Of a DNA stretch of 64,000 bases, positions 23,791-32,112 are shown piece by piece. The stretch comes from JACVRW01 sp963813495 (GTDB lineage: Bacteria > Actinomycetota > Thermoleophilia > Solirubrobacterales > Thermoleophilaceae). A program made the position numbers and the translations under genes. The notes under the pieces are model-generated. The model was not told where the DNA came from. It worked only from the letters and a program-made list of their open reading frames with translations, and made no database searches. Position 1 is the stretch's first letter. The number at the start of each line of letters is the position of its first letter. Location of the stretch: the NCBI GenBank assembly GCA_963813495.1, contig CAWEZC010000006.1, forward strand, positions 67,877-131,876, in the 5' to 3' direction.

Positions 23791-24521
23791 AGCCGGCGGC
23801 CCGGCTGGGAGCGGGGCTCGGCGCGGCCGGCCTCGGCTTCGGCTACTACCACGTGCAGGTACCGACCTCGCAGCTCTACGGACCCACGATCTGCCGCGTG
23901 CCGAGCGCCGGGAAGAAGCTCGCGCTGACCTACGACGACGGCCCCAACCCCGAGCAGACTCCCCATCTCATGGCGCTGCTCGAGCGCTTCAACGCGCACG
24001 CGACCTTCTTCCTGATCGGACGCTGGGCCGAGCGCGAGCCGGGCTTGATCCGCGAGCTGCACGCCGCCGGTCACGCGATCGGCAACCACACGTTCAGCCA
24101 CCCGACGATGCCGCTGCTGAGCTCCGGCGGCGTGCGCGAGGAGCTGGCTCGATGCCGGGCGGCTGTCGAGGCGTCCGGCGTGAGCTTCAGCGAGCACGAC
24201 GGGCAGGCGCTGATGCGGCCCCCGTACGGGCGCCGGCGTCCGGGCACGCTGCGCACGATGCGCGCCGAGGGCTACGTCCCGGTGACCTGGTCGATCACCT
24301 GCTTCGACTGGCGCAAGCCGTCGTGGTGGAGCGAGAAGAAGATCGCCGCCAAGGCGCTCAAGGCCGGGGAGGGCGACGTGATCCTGCTCCACGACGGCTC
24401 ACACCTCGACCCGGCGCACGACCGCTCGCGCTCGATCGAGGCGACGCGCGAAGCGCTCGAGCACTTCACCGCCGAAGGGTACGAGTTCGTGACCGTGCCG
24501 CAGCTCGCCGCCGCGGGCTGA
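23787..24521 (+). CDS. Polysaccharide deacetylase (NodB homology)
   Basis: A 244-residue CE4 deacetylase with a short N-terminal hydrophobic or Gly/Ala anchor. All NodB motifs are intact: TYDDGPNP (catalytic base and metal Asp), GNHTFSHP (metal His pair), RPPYGRR, and LLHDGS near the end. It removes acetyl groups from N-acetylated sugars on envelope or lipid-linked glycans. The GTG overlaps the stop of the glycosyltransferase gene, so it is translationally coupled. Confidence 0.85.
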   Translation: MKPAARLGAGLGAAGLGFGYYHVQVPTSQLYGPTICRVPSAGKKLALTYDDGPNPEQTPHLMALLERFNAHATFFLIGRWAEREPGLIRELHAAGHAIGNHTFSHPTMPLLSSGGVREELARCRAAVEASGVSFSEHDGQALMRPPYGRRRPGTLRTMRAEGYVPVTWSITCFDWRKPSWWSEKKIAAKALKAGEGDVILLHDGSHLDPAHDRSRSIEATREALEHFTAEGYEFVTVPQLAAAG

Positions 24522-24610
24522 GCCCGAGCGCCTCCAGCGCCGGCCGAGAACGTGGATCGGGATGGTTGCCGACGGCTCGTACTCGCGCGAAGGCATCGGG
24601 CCCCGCCACC

Positions 24611-24616
24611 TAGGAT
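24611..24616 (+). promoter_or_regulatory. -10 box TAGGAT, leaderless layout
   Basis: TAGGAT ends six bases before the ATG at 24623; no ribosome site intervenes. The gap from the deacetylase stop is about 100 bases, so this is an independent transcript start. Confidence 0.55.
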
Positions 24617-24622
24617 GAGCAG

Positions 24623-25228
24623 ATGCCAGTCAAGACCTACGACGAATACGAGTTCGGCTTCTCCTGGGTCATGGACGAGCCGATCGAGCGCACGTCCCAC
24701 GCCCTGGTGGCCGACGGCCGCGTCTGGCTGATCGACCCGGTCGACGTTCCCGAGGCGATCGACCGCGCCGCCGGAATGGGCGAGCCCGCGGCCGTGCTGC
24801 AGTTGCTCGATCGCCACAATCGCGACTGCGCCGCGGTGGCCGAGCGTCTAGGCGTGCTGCACGTGAAGGTGCCCGACGTCGTCCCCGGCTCGCCCTTCGA
24901 GGCGATCCCTGCGGTGCGGCTGCCGCTCTGGCAGGAGACCGCCCTCTGGTGGCCCGAGGAGCGCACGCTGGTGGTGGCCGAGGTGGTGGGCTCAGCCCCG
25001 CCCTACACCGGCGGTGGCGCCCGGGTGGGCCTGCACATCTTCCTGCGCCCGCTGCCGCCGGAGCGCATCCGCGGCCACCTGCCCGCGCACCTGCTGATGG
25101 GACACGGCGGCGGACTGCACGGTGAGACCGCCGCCACGGCGCTCGAAGAGGCCTTCGAGCATGCCCGCAGCGACCTGCCCCAGGTGCTCAAGGGTCTCGC
25201 CGGTCAGTTGCGCCACCGCCCCGCCTGA
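24623..25228 (+). CDS. Metallo-beta-lactamase-fold-like protein, metal site degenerate
   Basis: A 201-residue cytoplasmic protein. Its strand order resembles the MBL fold: SHALVADGRVWLIDPVD, the DRHNRDCAAVAERLG helix where the HxHxDH metal motif should be, TLVVAEVVGSAP, and LLMGHGGGLHG at the place of the last His ligand. The canonical zinc motif is not intact (DRHNRD), so it may bind one metal, none, or act differently. Function is unknown. The MBL assignment is by pattern only. Confidence 0.55.
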   Translation: MPVKTYDEYEFGFSWVMDEPIERTSHALVADGRVWLIDPVDVPEAIDRAAGMGEPAAVLQLLDRHNRDCAAVAERLGVLHVKVPDVVPGSPFEAIPAVRLPLWQETALWWPEERTLVVAEVVGSAPPYTGGGARVGLHIFLRPLPPERIRGHLPAHLLMGHGGGLHGETAATALEEAFEHARSDLPQVLKGLAGQLRHRPA

Positions 25229-25236
25229 GCCGCAGC

Positions 25237-25632
25237 TCAGCTTGCCAGAGTGCGAAACAGCCGCTCGAGCGTGGTGGCCGGGTCGCCGGTGAGCCCGGTG
25301 TGCACCTCGGACGGCTGGATGATCGTCGACGAAGGGGAGACCAGCCACCCGAACCGCTCGGACGGCTCGAGCCGGCCCAGTGCACCCGCCTCGGGCGCGC
25401 CTTCGGCCACCCGGGCCAGCGCCTCCAGGCGCGAGCGCACCGGCTCGGGATCGAGCTCGGGCGCGAGCACGGCCAGGCGCGCCTCGTCGAGCTGGACGCG
25501 CAGCTCCAGGAAGTCGCGCTCGCGGCAGAACAGCACCACGCCCACGTTGAGGCGCTCCCCGCGCTCCACGCTGGGCACGACGCGCAGGAGCGCATAGGAG
25601 AAGGCACGGCGGTCAGGCTCAGCGACGGGCAC
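25237..25632 (-). CDS. DUF3037 protein
   Basis: A 131-residue protein. The opening FSYALLRVVPSVERGERLNVGVVLFC is the hallmark of DUF3037, and the helical middle and C-terminal WLVSPSSTIIQPSEVHTGLT also fit. GTG 25632 was chosen because it precedes the conserved motif; a longer frame to 25761 is antisense-like. It overlaps the upstream HipA-like gene by 14 bases. DUF3037 genes are commonly paired with HipA-like kinase genes, but the function of the pair is not established. Confidence 0.82.
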   Translation of the reverse strand: MPVAEPDRRAFSYALLRVVPSVERGERLNVGVVLFCRERDFLELRVQLDEARLAVLAPELDPEPVRSRLEALARVAEGAPEAGALGRLEPSERFGWLVSPSSTIIQPSEVHTGLTGDPATTLERLFRTLAS

Positions 25633-26383
25633 GCTCCACCTCCTCGACGAAAGCGCGCGGCGCGGCGAGCCGGTTGAGGAGGAAGGCGCTGAGGTCGGCG
25701 CGGCGCACGCCAGGCTCGGGGCCGAGCCAGCGGTCCGGAACCAGCTCGACCGCTCGCTCAACCGACTCGAGCGCCCGCTCGGCCAGCCGCTCGTCGGCGT
25801 CGGCCAGCGGCCCGGCCAGCGGCAGCAGCACGTGCTGGGCCAGCAGCGGCACCGGGGCGGAAGCGGTCTCGGCGAGCGTCTCGTTGCCGTGCTGGCGAAA
25901 GAACGCGGCGCCGTGGTCGATCAACCAGGTTCGCCCGTGCCACACCAGCAGATTCGGGTTGCGAGGGGTGCGGTCGATGTTCGTCACGAGGGTGTCGAAC
26001 CAGACCACGTCGGCCGCCCAGTCGGCGTCGAGCGGTGGATCCGGGGGCAGGGTGAACGGCAGCGCGCCGGGAAGGAAGTCCATGCCCAGGTTGGTGCCGG
26101 GGCTGGCCTCGATCAGCTCCTGGATCTCGGGGTCGGGCTCTGCGTGCCCGAGCTCCTCGGAGATCTCGACGCGGCACAGCTCGGGCACCGGCAGACCGAG
26201 GCCGCGGGCCAGCTCGCCGGCGAGCACCTCGGCCACGAGCGCCTTCGCGCCCTGTCCCGCGCCGCGGAACTTGGTCACGTACAGGCCGTCATCGTCGGCC
26301 TCCACGAGACCGGGGAGGGAGCCGCCCTCACGCAACGCGGCCACGTAACGTGTCGCGACTACGCTGCGCAGCTCGGCGGGCAC
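25619..26383 (-). CDS. HipA-like kinase family protein
   Basis: A 254-residue protein of the HipA-like kinase superfamily, without the N-terminal HipA subdomain. Visible elements are YVTKFRGAGQG (nucleotide-binding lysine region), the catalytic loop TNIDRTPRNPNLLVW (Asp and Asn) and LIDHGAAFF (metal Asp). HipA itself phosphorylates GltX; the target of this stand-alone form is unknown. No HipB-type repressor is adjacent, and the downstream partner is a DUF3037 protein. Start is GTG 26383. The promoter must lie close to that of the divergent MFS gene. Confidence 0.8.
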   Translation of the reverse strand: MPAELRSVVATRYVAALREGGSLPGLVEADDDGLYVTKFRGAGQGAKALVAEVLAGELARGLGLPVPELCRVEISEELGHAEPDPEIQELIEASPGTNLGMDFLPGALPFTLPPDPPLDADWAADVVWFDTLVTNIDRTPRNPNLLVWHGRTWLIDHGAAFFRQHGNETLAETASAPVPLLAQHVLLPLAGPLADADERLAERALESVERAVELVPDRWLGPEPGVRRADLSAFLLNRLAAPRAFVEEVERARR

Positions 26384-26433
26384 GCGGGCAGCTTTGCAGC
26401 CGATCTACGTTGGTGCGATGCTGCGCGCCGCCG

Positions 26434-27984
26434 ATGGCCCAGGCAGGCAACAAGCGCCTCGTGCTCGTGGCGATGATCTTCGCGGTCGCGATGACATTCA
26501 TCGACCAGACGATCGTCGCTATCGCCGTGCCCGAGCTGCAAAAGGACCTGTCGCTCTCGGCCACCGGAGTGCAGTGGATCATCAACGGCTACCTGCTGGC
26601 GCTCTCGGCGCTGTTCGCCTTCGGCGGACGCCTGGCCGACATCGCCGGCCACCGGCGCATGGTGCTGATCGGCGTGGTGATCTTCGCCACCGCCTCGGCC
26701 CTCTGCGGCGCCACGCCCACGGGCTCGGCCGCCGAGGCGTGGCTGATCACCTTCCGTGTGATCCAGGGTGCCGGCGCGGCGCTGATGTTCCCCGCCGCTC
26801 TGGCGATCGTGGTCGGCGCCTTCCCGCTGCGCGAGCGCGGCAGGGCGATGGCGATCTTCTTCGGCGTCACCGGCGGCCTCACCGCGGTGGGACCGCTGGC
26901 CGGCGGCTATCTCACCGCCATCAGCTGGCGGGCCATCTTCTGGGTCAACATCCCGGTGGCGATCGCCGCCGTGGTGTTGACGCTGCTGGCCAAGCCGGCC
27001 AACGATCGCCACCCTGCGCCGCTGGACTACCGTGGCGCGATCCTCGTCTCGGCGGGGATGGGACTCGTGGTGCTCGGCCTGCAGCAGTCGAGCGTGTGGG
27101 GCTGGGGCGATCCCAAGACGTGGCTCTGCATCGCCGCGGGGCTCGCGCTGCTGGCGGCGTTCGTGGTCTGGGAGGGGCGTGTGGCCGATCCGCTGATCCG
27201 CGTCGGCATCTTCCGCGACCGCGGCTTCGCGGTGGACAATGCCGTGCTGTTCCTGATGTCGGCGGTATTCGTGCCGCTGTTCTTCTTCGCCAGCCTGTAC
27301 GCGCAGGTGGGGCTCGAGCAAAGCGCGTCGGAGGCCGGGCTCTACCTGCTGATCTTCTTCGGTGGCTTTGCCAGTGCCGCCCAGCTCGGCGGGCGACTGC
27401 TCGACCAGCGGGGCGCTCGCGTGGCCGTGGTTCCCGGCTGCCTGCTCGCGGCCCTGGGCCTGGCCCTCTGGGCCTGGCGGCTGCCCGACCTCGACCTCAA
27501 CGACCAGTGGTACTTCATCGTGCTCACCGGCGCGGGCATCGGCCTGCTGCTGGGGCCGGCCTCCACCGACGCCGTCAACCGCGCGCCGAAAACGAGCTAC
27601 GGCGAGATCACGGGCATCACCCAAACCAGCCGCAACTTCGGGGCCAGCCTCGGCTTGGCGGTGCTGGGCACGATCCTGATCCTGCGCGAGAAGGCGAACA
27701 TCCAGTCCTCGCTCGAAGCGCTCGGTGTGCCCAAGACGCGCGCCGACCAGATCGCCGACGCTCTCAATCACGCCGGAGGGGGCTCGGGCTCGGAGTACGG
27801 CGCGCGCGCCGGAAGGCGAGCGCAGGAGCTGTTCTCCGTGGTGCAGCACGACTTCGCGGTGGCCATCCAGACCGTCTTCTACATGATGGCGGGCGTGATG
27901 CTGGTGGCGTTCGTGGTGGCCCTGGTGGCCATGCCCGGGGGCCGGGTCGAGGAAGCGCCGGCGCCCGCCCGCGAGACCGTGTAA
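26434..27984 (+). CDS. MFS transporter, DHA2 (14-helix drug exporter) family
   Basis: A 516-residue exporter driven by proton exchange. It has motif A-like GGRLADIAGHRRM in the first loop, the DHA2 opening VAMTFIDQTIVAIAVPEL, motif C-like FFGVTGGLTAVGPLAGGYL and about 14 hydrophobic segments. ATG 26434 gives the expected start (AQAGNKRLVLVAMIF). A TACGTT box at 26406-26411 precedes it; it lies six bases before an out-of-frame ATG at 26418, while an in-frame GTG is at 26413, so the exact start is open. Substrate unknown. Confidence 0.82.
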   Translation: MAQAGNKRLVLVAMIFAVAMTFIDQTIVAIAVPELQKDLSLSATGVQWIINGYLLALSALFAFGGRLADIAGHRRMVLIGVVIFATASALCGATPTGSAAEAWLITFRVIQGAGAALMFPAALAIVVGAFPLRERGRAMAIFFGVTGGLTAVGPLAGGYLTAISWRAIFWVNIPVAIAAVVLTLLAKPANDRHPAPLDYRGAILVSAGMGLVVLGLQQSSVWGWGDPKTWLCIAAGLALLAAFVVWEGRVADPLIRVGIFRDRGFAVDNAVLFLMSAVFVPLFFFASLYAQVGLEQSASEAGLYLLIFFGGFASAAQLGGRLLDQRGARVAVVPGCLLAALGLALWAWRLPDLDLNDQWYFIVLTGAGIGLLLGPASTDAVNRAPKTSYGEITGITQTSRNFGASLGLAVLGTILILREKANIQSSLEALGVPKTRADQIADALNHAGGGSGSEYGARAGRRAQELFSVVQHDFAVAIQTVFYMMAGVMLVAFVVALVAMPGGRVEEAPAPARETV

Positions 27985-28003
27985 CCCCGCGCGGAGATCT
28001 CGC

Positions 28004-28009
28004 TACATT
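28004..28009 (+). promoter_or_regulatory. -10 box TACATT of the FUSC gene
   Basis: TACATT sits seven bases before GGACCGGCTG, the 5' arm of the leader hairpin, so the transcript would begin right at the hairpin. No clear -35 element is seen. Confidence 0.4.
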
Positions 28010-28015
28010 CAGGAG

Positions 28016-28070
28016 GGACCGGCTGCACGGGCGCCTGGGGAGGACGCCCTCGCAGGACACCAGCCGGTCC
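28016..28070 (+). promoter_or_regulatory. Structured 5' leader upstream of the FUSC gene
   Basis: GGACCGGCTG at 28016-28025 pairs perfectly with CAGCCGGTCC at 28061-28070, and inside it GGGCG (28029-28033) pairs with CGCCC (28045-28049). The hairpin fills the leader and ends about ten bases before the AAGGAA ribosome site of the FUSC gene. It could be a cis-regulatory RNA or a leader stabiliser; no known riboswitch class is recognised, and there is no T-run. Confidence 0.5.
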
Positions 28071-28088
28071 GGCAGGAAGGAACTCAGC

Positions 28089-29231
28089 ATGCGCGATCTC
28101 AGAACGCACATCTCGCTTCGCAATGCGATGCCTCGGCACGCGCTGCTTCGCCTGCGCGCTCGCGCCTGGCCGATCCTGCAGACGGCGCTCTCGGCAGTGG
28201 CCGCGTGGTACCTGGCCAAGCTGATCCTGCCCGTCGAGCAGCCGGTATTCGCCTCGATTGCGGCGGTCATCGCCGTCGGGGCCACCTACGGCCAGCGCCG
28301 CCAGCGCGCCATCGAGCTGATCGGCGGGGTGGTGCTGGGCATCGGGGTGGCCGACCTGCTTGTCACCGCCATCGGCTCCGGGCCGCTTCAGCTCGGGGTG
28401 ATGATCGTGCTCGCCATGTCGGTGGCGGTGGTGCTGGGCGGCGGTCCGCTGCTCATTACCGAGGCCGCGGTATCGGCCATCCTGCTCGTCCTGCTGGAGC
28501 CCAGCGGCAGCGGGCTTCCGCCCATGCGGCTGCTCGAGGCGCTGGCCGGCGGCGGCGTGGCGCTGGCCATCAGCGCGCTGGCCTTCCCGCTCGATCCCGT
28601 CCTGCTGGTCGGGCGCTCGGTTCATGACGTGTTCGGTCGGCTGGGCCGGACGCTGGAGGACGTGTCATGGGCGCTCACCGAGCACGACGAGGTCCGTGCG
28701 CTCCACGCCCTTGAGGACACGCGCGAGCTCGACGCGGCGATGCTCGCCCTCGACGAGGCGCTCGTCCTGGGCCACGAGACCGCGCGCTTCTCACCGGGCC
28801 GGCGCTCGTCGCTCGGCGAGCTCGACCGGTATGCCCGCAGTGCTCCCCACATCGACCTCGCGGTGAGAAACGCGCGCATGCTCACCCGCCAGGTGCTGCG
28901 TTTCCTGCGCAACGGCGGTACGGCACCCGGAGAGCTGCCGGAGGCGGTCCACGACCTCGGGCAGGCGGTCTGGACTCTGGCCGCGGAGCTCGACTATCCC
29001 GATCCGCAGGGCGCGGACGTGCGCCGGTATGCGCTGCGGGCGGCCGCCCGTGCCACCGAGAGCTTCGAGCGCGAGCGCGATCTCGGCGTGGCCGAGATCG
29101 TGGTGGGCGTGCGCTCCACCGCCATCGACCTGGTGCGGGCGATGGAGGCGGCCCAGTACGGCGACGACCCGCCCGAGCAGATGCCCACCGGGGAGCTCGG
29201 GTTCGGTCATGCGCAGCCGCTGCCTGTCTGA
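28089..29231 (+). CDS. FUSC-family membrane protein (aromatic acid exporter-like)
   Basis: A 380-residue protein. The first 170 residues hold five to six transmembrane segments with the FUSC pattern: ILQTALSAVAAWYLAKLIL, PVFASIAAVIAVGATYGQR, then ELIGGVVLGIGVADLL. The rest is a mainly helical cytoplasmic domain. Family members export aromatic acids or act in membrane-stress tolerance; it is about half the size of dimeric AaeB-type transporters, so it may form oligomers. ATG 28089 has AAGGAA upstream and lies behind a hairpin leader. The partner MFS exporter gene is 100 bases upstream. Confidence 0.8.
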   Translation: MRDLRTHISLRNAMPRHALLRLRARAWPILQTALSAVAAWYLAKLILPVEQPVFASIAAVIAVGATYGQRRQRAIELIGGVVLGIGVADLLVTAIGSGPLQLGVMIVLAMSVAVVLGGGPLLITEAAVSAILLVLLEPSGSGLPPMRLLEALAGGGVALAISALAFPLDPVLLVGRSVHDVFGRLGRTLEDVSWALTEHDEVRALHALEDTRELDAAMLALDEALVLGHETARFSPGRRSSLGELDRYARSAPHIDLAVRNARMLTRQVLRFLRNGGTAPGELPEAVHDLGQAVWTLAAELDYPDPQGADVRRYALRAAARATESFERERDLGVAEIVVGVRSTAIDLVRAMEAAQYGDDPPEQMPTGELGFGHAQPLPV

Positions 29232-29298
29232 GATTCGAACCTTCACGGCGTTGCGCGCGTAGGGCGTAAGCGCACACTGTCTCCTCCGGAGGTGACCG

Positions 29299-29847
29299 AT
29301 GAAGGGGCGTCTCAAGCTTGCCGTCGTCGTAGCGGCCCTGGCCGCGCTGGCGGTGGTGGTGACCACAGCGATCGCCGGCGGTGGTCGCGACATCAAGGAG
29401 CGGCTTACGGGCTATGAGGAGGACCCGTCGGCGCTGTCGACGACAGGCCGGGGGACCTTCGAGGCCCGGATCAGCAAGTCCCAGGAGAAGATCGTCTACC
29501 GCCTGCGTTACGCCGACCTCGAGGGCAACGTCCAGCAGGCGCACATCCACTTCGGAGGACGCGCGCAGAGCGGCGGGATCTCCGTCTTCCTGTGTACCAA
29601 CCTGGGCAACGGCCCCGTGGGCACCCAGGCATGTCCCCCCTCACCGGCGACGGTCAGGGGCACGATCGAGCCCGACGACGTGATCGGGCCGACGGATCAG
29701 GGCATCGACCCCGGCGAGTTCGACGAGCTCGTGTCGGCGATCCGAGCGGGCACGACCTATGCGAACGTGCATAGCTCGAAGTACCCGGGCGGCGAGATCA
29801 GGGCCCAGCTGGACCGCGGCCGACACGGAGACCACGACAAGCGCTGA
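29299..29847 (+). CDS. Secreted CHRD-domain protein
   Basis: A 182-residue exported protein. A signal peptide (KGRLKLAVVVAALAALAVVV, cleavage near AIAGG) is followed by a CHRD domain: LTGYEEDPSALSTTGRGTF, YRLRYADLEGNVQQAHIHFG and ANVHSSKYPGGEIRAQL are its diagnostic segments. CHRD modules were named from chordin and occur in many secreted bacterial proteins; the ligand is unknown. CGGAGG lies about six bases before the ATG. The tail is His/Asp/Arg-rich. Confidence 0.85.
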   Translation: MKGRLKLAVVVAALAALAVVVTTAIAGGGRDIKERLTGYEEDPSALSTTGRGTFEARISKSQEKIVYRLRYADLEGNVQQAHIHFGGRAQSGGISVFLCTNLGNGPVGTQACPPSPATVRGTIEPDDVIGPTDQGIDPGEFDELVSAIRAGTTYANVHSSKYPGGEIRAQLDRGRHGDHDKR

Positions 29848-29861
29848 CCCCCGGCGCGGGC

Positions 29862-29914
29862 GCCATCGATCCCTGCGTTCGCATGAAATACGTGTCGAAC
29901 GCAGGGATCGTGGC
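29862..29914. repeat. Long inverted repeat with GCATG-AAATA-CGTG apex (hairpin site B)
   Basis: CGATCCCTGCGTTCG (29867-29881) pairs perfectly with 29896-29910; GCCA at 29862-29865 and TGGC at 29911-29914 extend the stem past one bulged base. The top is CATG-AAATA-CGTG. The apical region matches site A at 5690-5730, while the outer arms differ completely. It lies between the CHRD gene and the sugar dehydrogenase gene, just upstream of the latter's TTGACA element. No nuclease-like gene is adjacent. Confidence 0.75.
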
Positions 29915-29923
29915 CCGCCGCCA

Positions 29924-29954
29924 TTGACAGAAACGGGGCGGCCCGGTGTAGTGC
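29924..29954 (+). promoter_or_regulatory. Promoter of the secreted sugar dehydrogenase gene, leaderless layout
   Basis: A perfect TTGACA at 29924-29929 is followed after 17 bases by TGTAGT (29947-29952); TAGTGC at 29949-29954 is an alternative reading. The GTG start at 29962 is seven to nine bases further, so the mRNA would begin at or next to the start codon. Confidence 0.55.
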
Positions 29955-29961
29955 CGGGCGC

Positions 29962-32103
29962 GTGCGACGGTTTGCCGCCCTCCTCTGCCTCGCCATCGCC
30001 ATAGCCGCCGGCAGCGCTCCGGCCCGGGCGACCGTCCCGGCCGGCTTCGAGGACACGCTCGTGGCTCGGGTCAGCGCCGCGACCGCGCTGGCCTTCGTTC
30101 CCGACGGCCGCATGCTGATCGCAGCCCGCTACGGGCAGCTGCGCATAGTCAAGAACGGCGCCCTGCTGAGCGCTCCCGCGCTCGACATCATCCCCAAGGT
30201 CTGCTCGGACAACGAGCGTGGGCTGCTCGGCGCGGCGGTCGATCCGGACTTCGCCGTCAACCGCCGGATCTACCTCTACTACTCGTTCAAGAAGAACGAC
30301 ACCTGCGAGAACCGGACCGCCCGCAGCCCGGTGAACCGCATCTCGTCGTTCACGCTCGGCGCCGACGACGTGGTCAGCCCCGCCGGCGAGACGGTGCTGG
30401 TGGACAACATCCCCTCGCCGGCGGGCAACCACAACGCCGGGGCGCTGCACTTCGGCAAGGACGGCTACCTCTATGCCTCGGTCGGGGACGGGGGCTGCGA
30501 CTACGCCGGCGGGGGCTGCGGGCCGGGCAACGACGCCGCCCGGGACCGGCACGTCCTGCAGGGCAAGATCCTGCGCCTCACGCCCACTGGCGGCATCCCG
30601 GCCGACAACCCCTTCCGTGGTGCCGACAGCCGGCGCTGCAACACGACGGGACGCACCGACCCCGGCTTGGTCTGCCAGGAGATCTATGCGACCGGCCTGC
30701 GCAACCCGTTCCGGATGGGCTTCGACCCCAACGCAGCAGGCACTCGCTTCTTCATCAACGACGTGGGACAGGGGAACTGGGAGGAGATCGACGAGGGCCA
30801 GGCGGGAGCCGACTACGGCTGGAACATCCGCGAGGGTCGCTGCGCCACGGGCTCGAGCACCAACTGCGGTGCGCCACCGGCAGGCTTGATCAGTCCGATC
30901 CACGACTACGGACGCGGCGGCGGCTGCGCCTCGATCACCGGCGGCGCCTTCGTGCCCAACGGGCTCTGGCCCTCGCTGTACGAGGGGTCCTACCTGTTCG
31001 GCGACTTCGTGTGCGGCCAGATCCGCACCCTCAAGAACTTCGGCCTGGGCTGGGTGGCAGGGGACTTCGCCACCAACCTCGGCGGTGTGGTGGACATGAC
31101 CTTCGGCCCGAGCCCCACCGGCCAGGCCCTCTACTACGCGACGTACAAGGGCGGCAACGATGAGGTTCGGCGCGTGGCCTACACGGGCAACCGGGCGCCC
31201 AGCGCGGTGCTCTCCGCCAGCCCCCGCTTCGGCGCCGTGCCGCTGGCGGTCTCCTTCGACGCCCGCCAGAGCTCCGATCCCGACGGGGACCCGCTCAGCT
31301 ACGACTGGGACTTCGGCGACGGGAGCGCGCACGCCACGACGCCCACGGCGAGCCATACCTACGCGGCGGCCGGCGCCTACACGGCCACGCTGCGGGTGAC
31401 CGACAGCCGCGGCGTAGCCGTTACCGAGAGCGTGCGCATCGACGCCGGCAACACGCCGCCGCTGCCCCGCATCGACGCGCCCGTGACGAGCGCACGCTTC
31501 AGGGTTGGTGAGCAGGTGACGCTCCGCGGCAGCGCCACCGATGCCGAGGACGGCGCGCTGGCGCCGGCCCGCCTTGAGTGGGAGGTGCGCCTGCGCCACA
31601 ACACCCACAGCCACCCGTTCCTCGCCCCGCGCACGGGCACCGGCATACCGTTCAGCGCGCCTCCGCCCGAGGATCTGGCGGCGGCCGCCACCAGCTTCCT
31701 GGACATCGACCTGACGGCCACCGACTCGAAGGGCCTCAGCCGCACGGTCACGCAGGAGCTCCGGCCGCGGCTGGTCAACGTGACGTTCGCCACCGACCCC
31801 GGCAACCTGGACCTGATCGTCGACGGAACCACGATCTCCGCCCCCGTCACCCTCTCCTCCTGGGAGGGCTACGCGTTCCGCGTCGGCGCGCCCGTCCAGG
31901 GCGACGACTCGGGGCGGGGTTGGCGCTTCGCGCGCTGGTCGGACGGTGGAGCTGCCGAGCACGTGATCACCACCCCTGCCTCGCCGTCGAGCTATACGGC
32001 CACGTTCGCGCGCTGCGGCGGCGGGGTCGTCGGCTCGTCGGTCGTGCTGCTCGGGCTGGCCGGCGTGCCCTACGTGCGGCGGCGCAGGCGCGGACACTCC
32101 TAG
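29962..32103 (+). CDS. Secreted PQQ-type sugar dehydrogenase with PKD domain and C-terminal anchor
   Basis: A 713-residue exported protein. After the signal peptide (cleavage near APARA) residues 30-405 form a glucose/sorbosone dehydrogenase beta-propeller: NERGLLGAAVDPDF, GNHNAGALHFGKDGYLYASVGDGG, GLRNPFRMGFD and VGQGNWEEIDEGQAGADYGWN. A PKD domain follows at about 410-495 (SSDPDGDPLSYDWDFGDGS). The C-terminus has a hydrophobic helix (VVGSSVVLLGLAGV) then RRRRRG, a membrane or sorting anchor. Family members oxidise aldoses with PQQ and calcium outside the cytoplasm. The GTG start has a leaderless promoter layout. Confidence 0.85.
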   Translation: MRRFAALLCLAIAIAAGSAPARATVPAGFEDTLVARVSAATALAFVPDGRMLIAARYGQLRIVKNGALLSAPALDIIPKVCSDNERGLLGAAVDPDFAVNRRIYLYYSFKKNDTCENRTARSPVNRISSFTLGADDVVSPAGETVLVDNIPSPAGNHNAGALHFGKDGYLYASVGDGGCDYAGGGCGPGNDAARDRHVLQGKILRLTPTGGIPADNPFRGADSRRCNTTGRTDPGLVCQEIYATGLRNPFRMGFDPNAAGTRFFINDVGQGNWEEIDEGQAGADYGWNIREGRCATGSSTNCGAPPAGLISPIHDYGRGGGCASITGGAFVPNGLWPSLYEGSYLFGDFVCGQIRTLKNFGLGWVAGDFATNLGGVVDMTFGPSPTGQALYYATYKGGNDEVRRVAYTGNRAPSAVLSASPRFGAVPLAVSFDARQSSDPDGDPLSYDWDFGDGSAHATTPTASHTYAAAGAYTATLRVTDSRGVAVTESVRIDAGNTPPLPRIDAPVTSARFRVGEQVTLRGSATDAEDGALAPARLEWEVRLRHNTHSHPFLAPRTGTGIPFSAPPPEDLAAAATSFLDIDLTATDSKGLSRTVTQELRPRLVNVTFATDPGNLDLIVDGTTISAPVTLSSWEGYAFRVGAPVQGDDSGRGWRFARWSDGGAAEHVITTPASPSSYTATFARCGGGVVGSSVVLLGLAGVPYVRRRRRGHS

Positions 32104-32106
32104 TCT
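32101..32106 (+). promoter_or_regulatory. -10 box TAGTCT, leaderless layout
   Basis: TAGTCT begins at the stop codon of the sugar dehydrogenase gene and ends six bases before the ATG at 32113 of the acyl-CoA dehydrogenase gene, which has no ribosome site. Confidence 0.5.
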
Positions 32107-32112
32107 TCAGGC

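Noticed and set aside
26394..29231. A very long open frame on the plus strand running from before the MFS gene into the FUSC gene
   Set aside because: It is the +1 shadow of the MFS gene that happens to lack stops and then joins the true FUSC frame. The first 560 codons are Arg/Gly/Ala-rich with no domain, while the MFS frame is a clear transporter.
29220..29250. GGTTCGAATC on the minus strand, resembling a tRNA T-loop
   Set aside because: The flanking bases do not form a T-stem and no acceptor or anticodon arms can be found; it overlaps the end of the FUSC gene.
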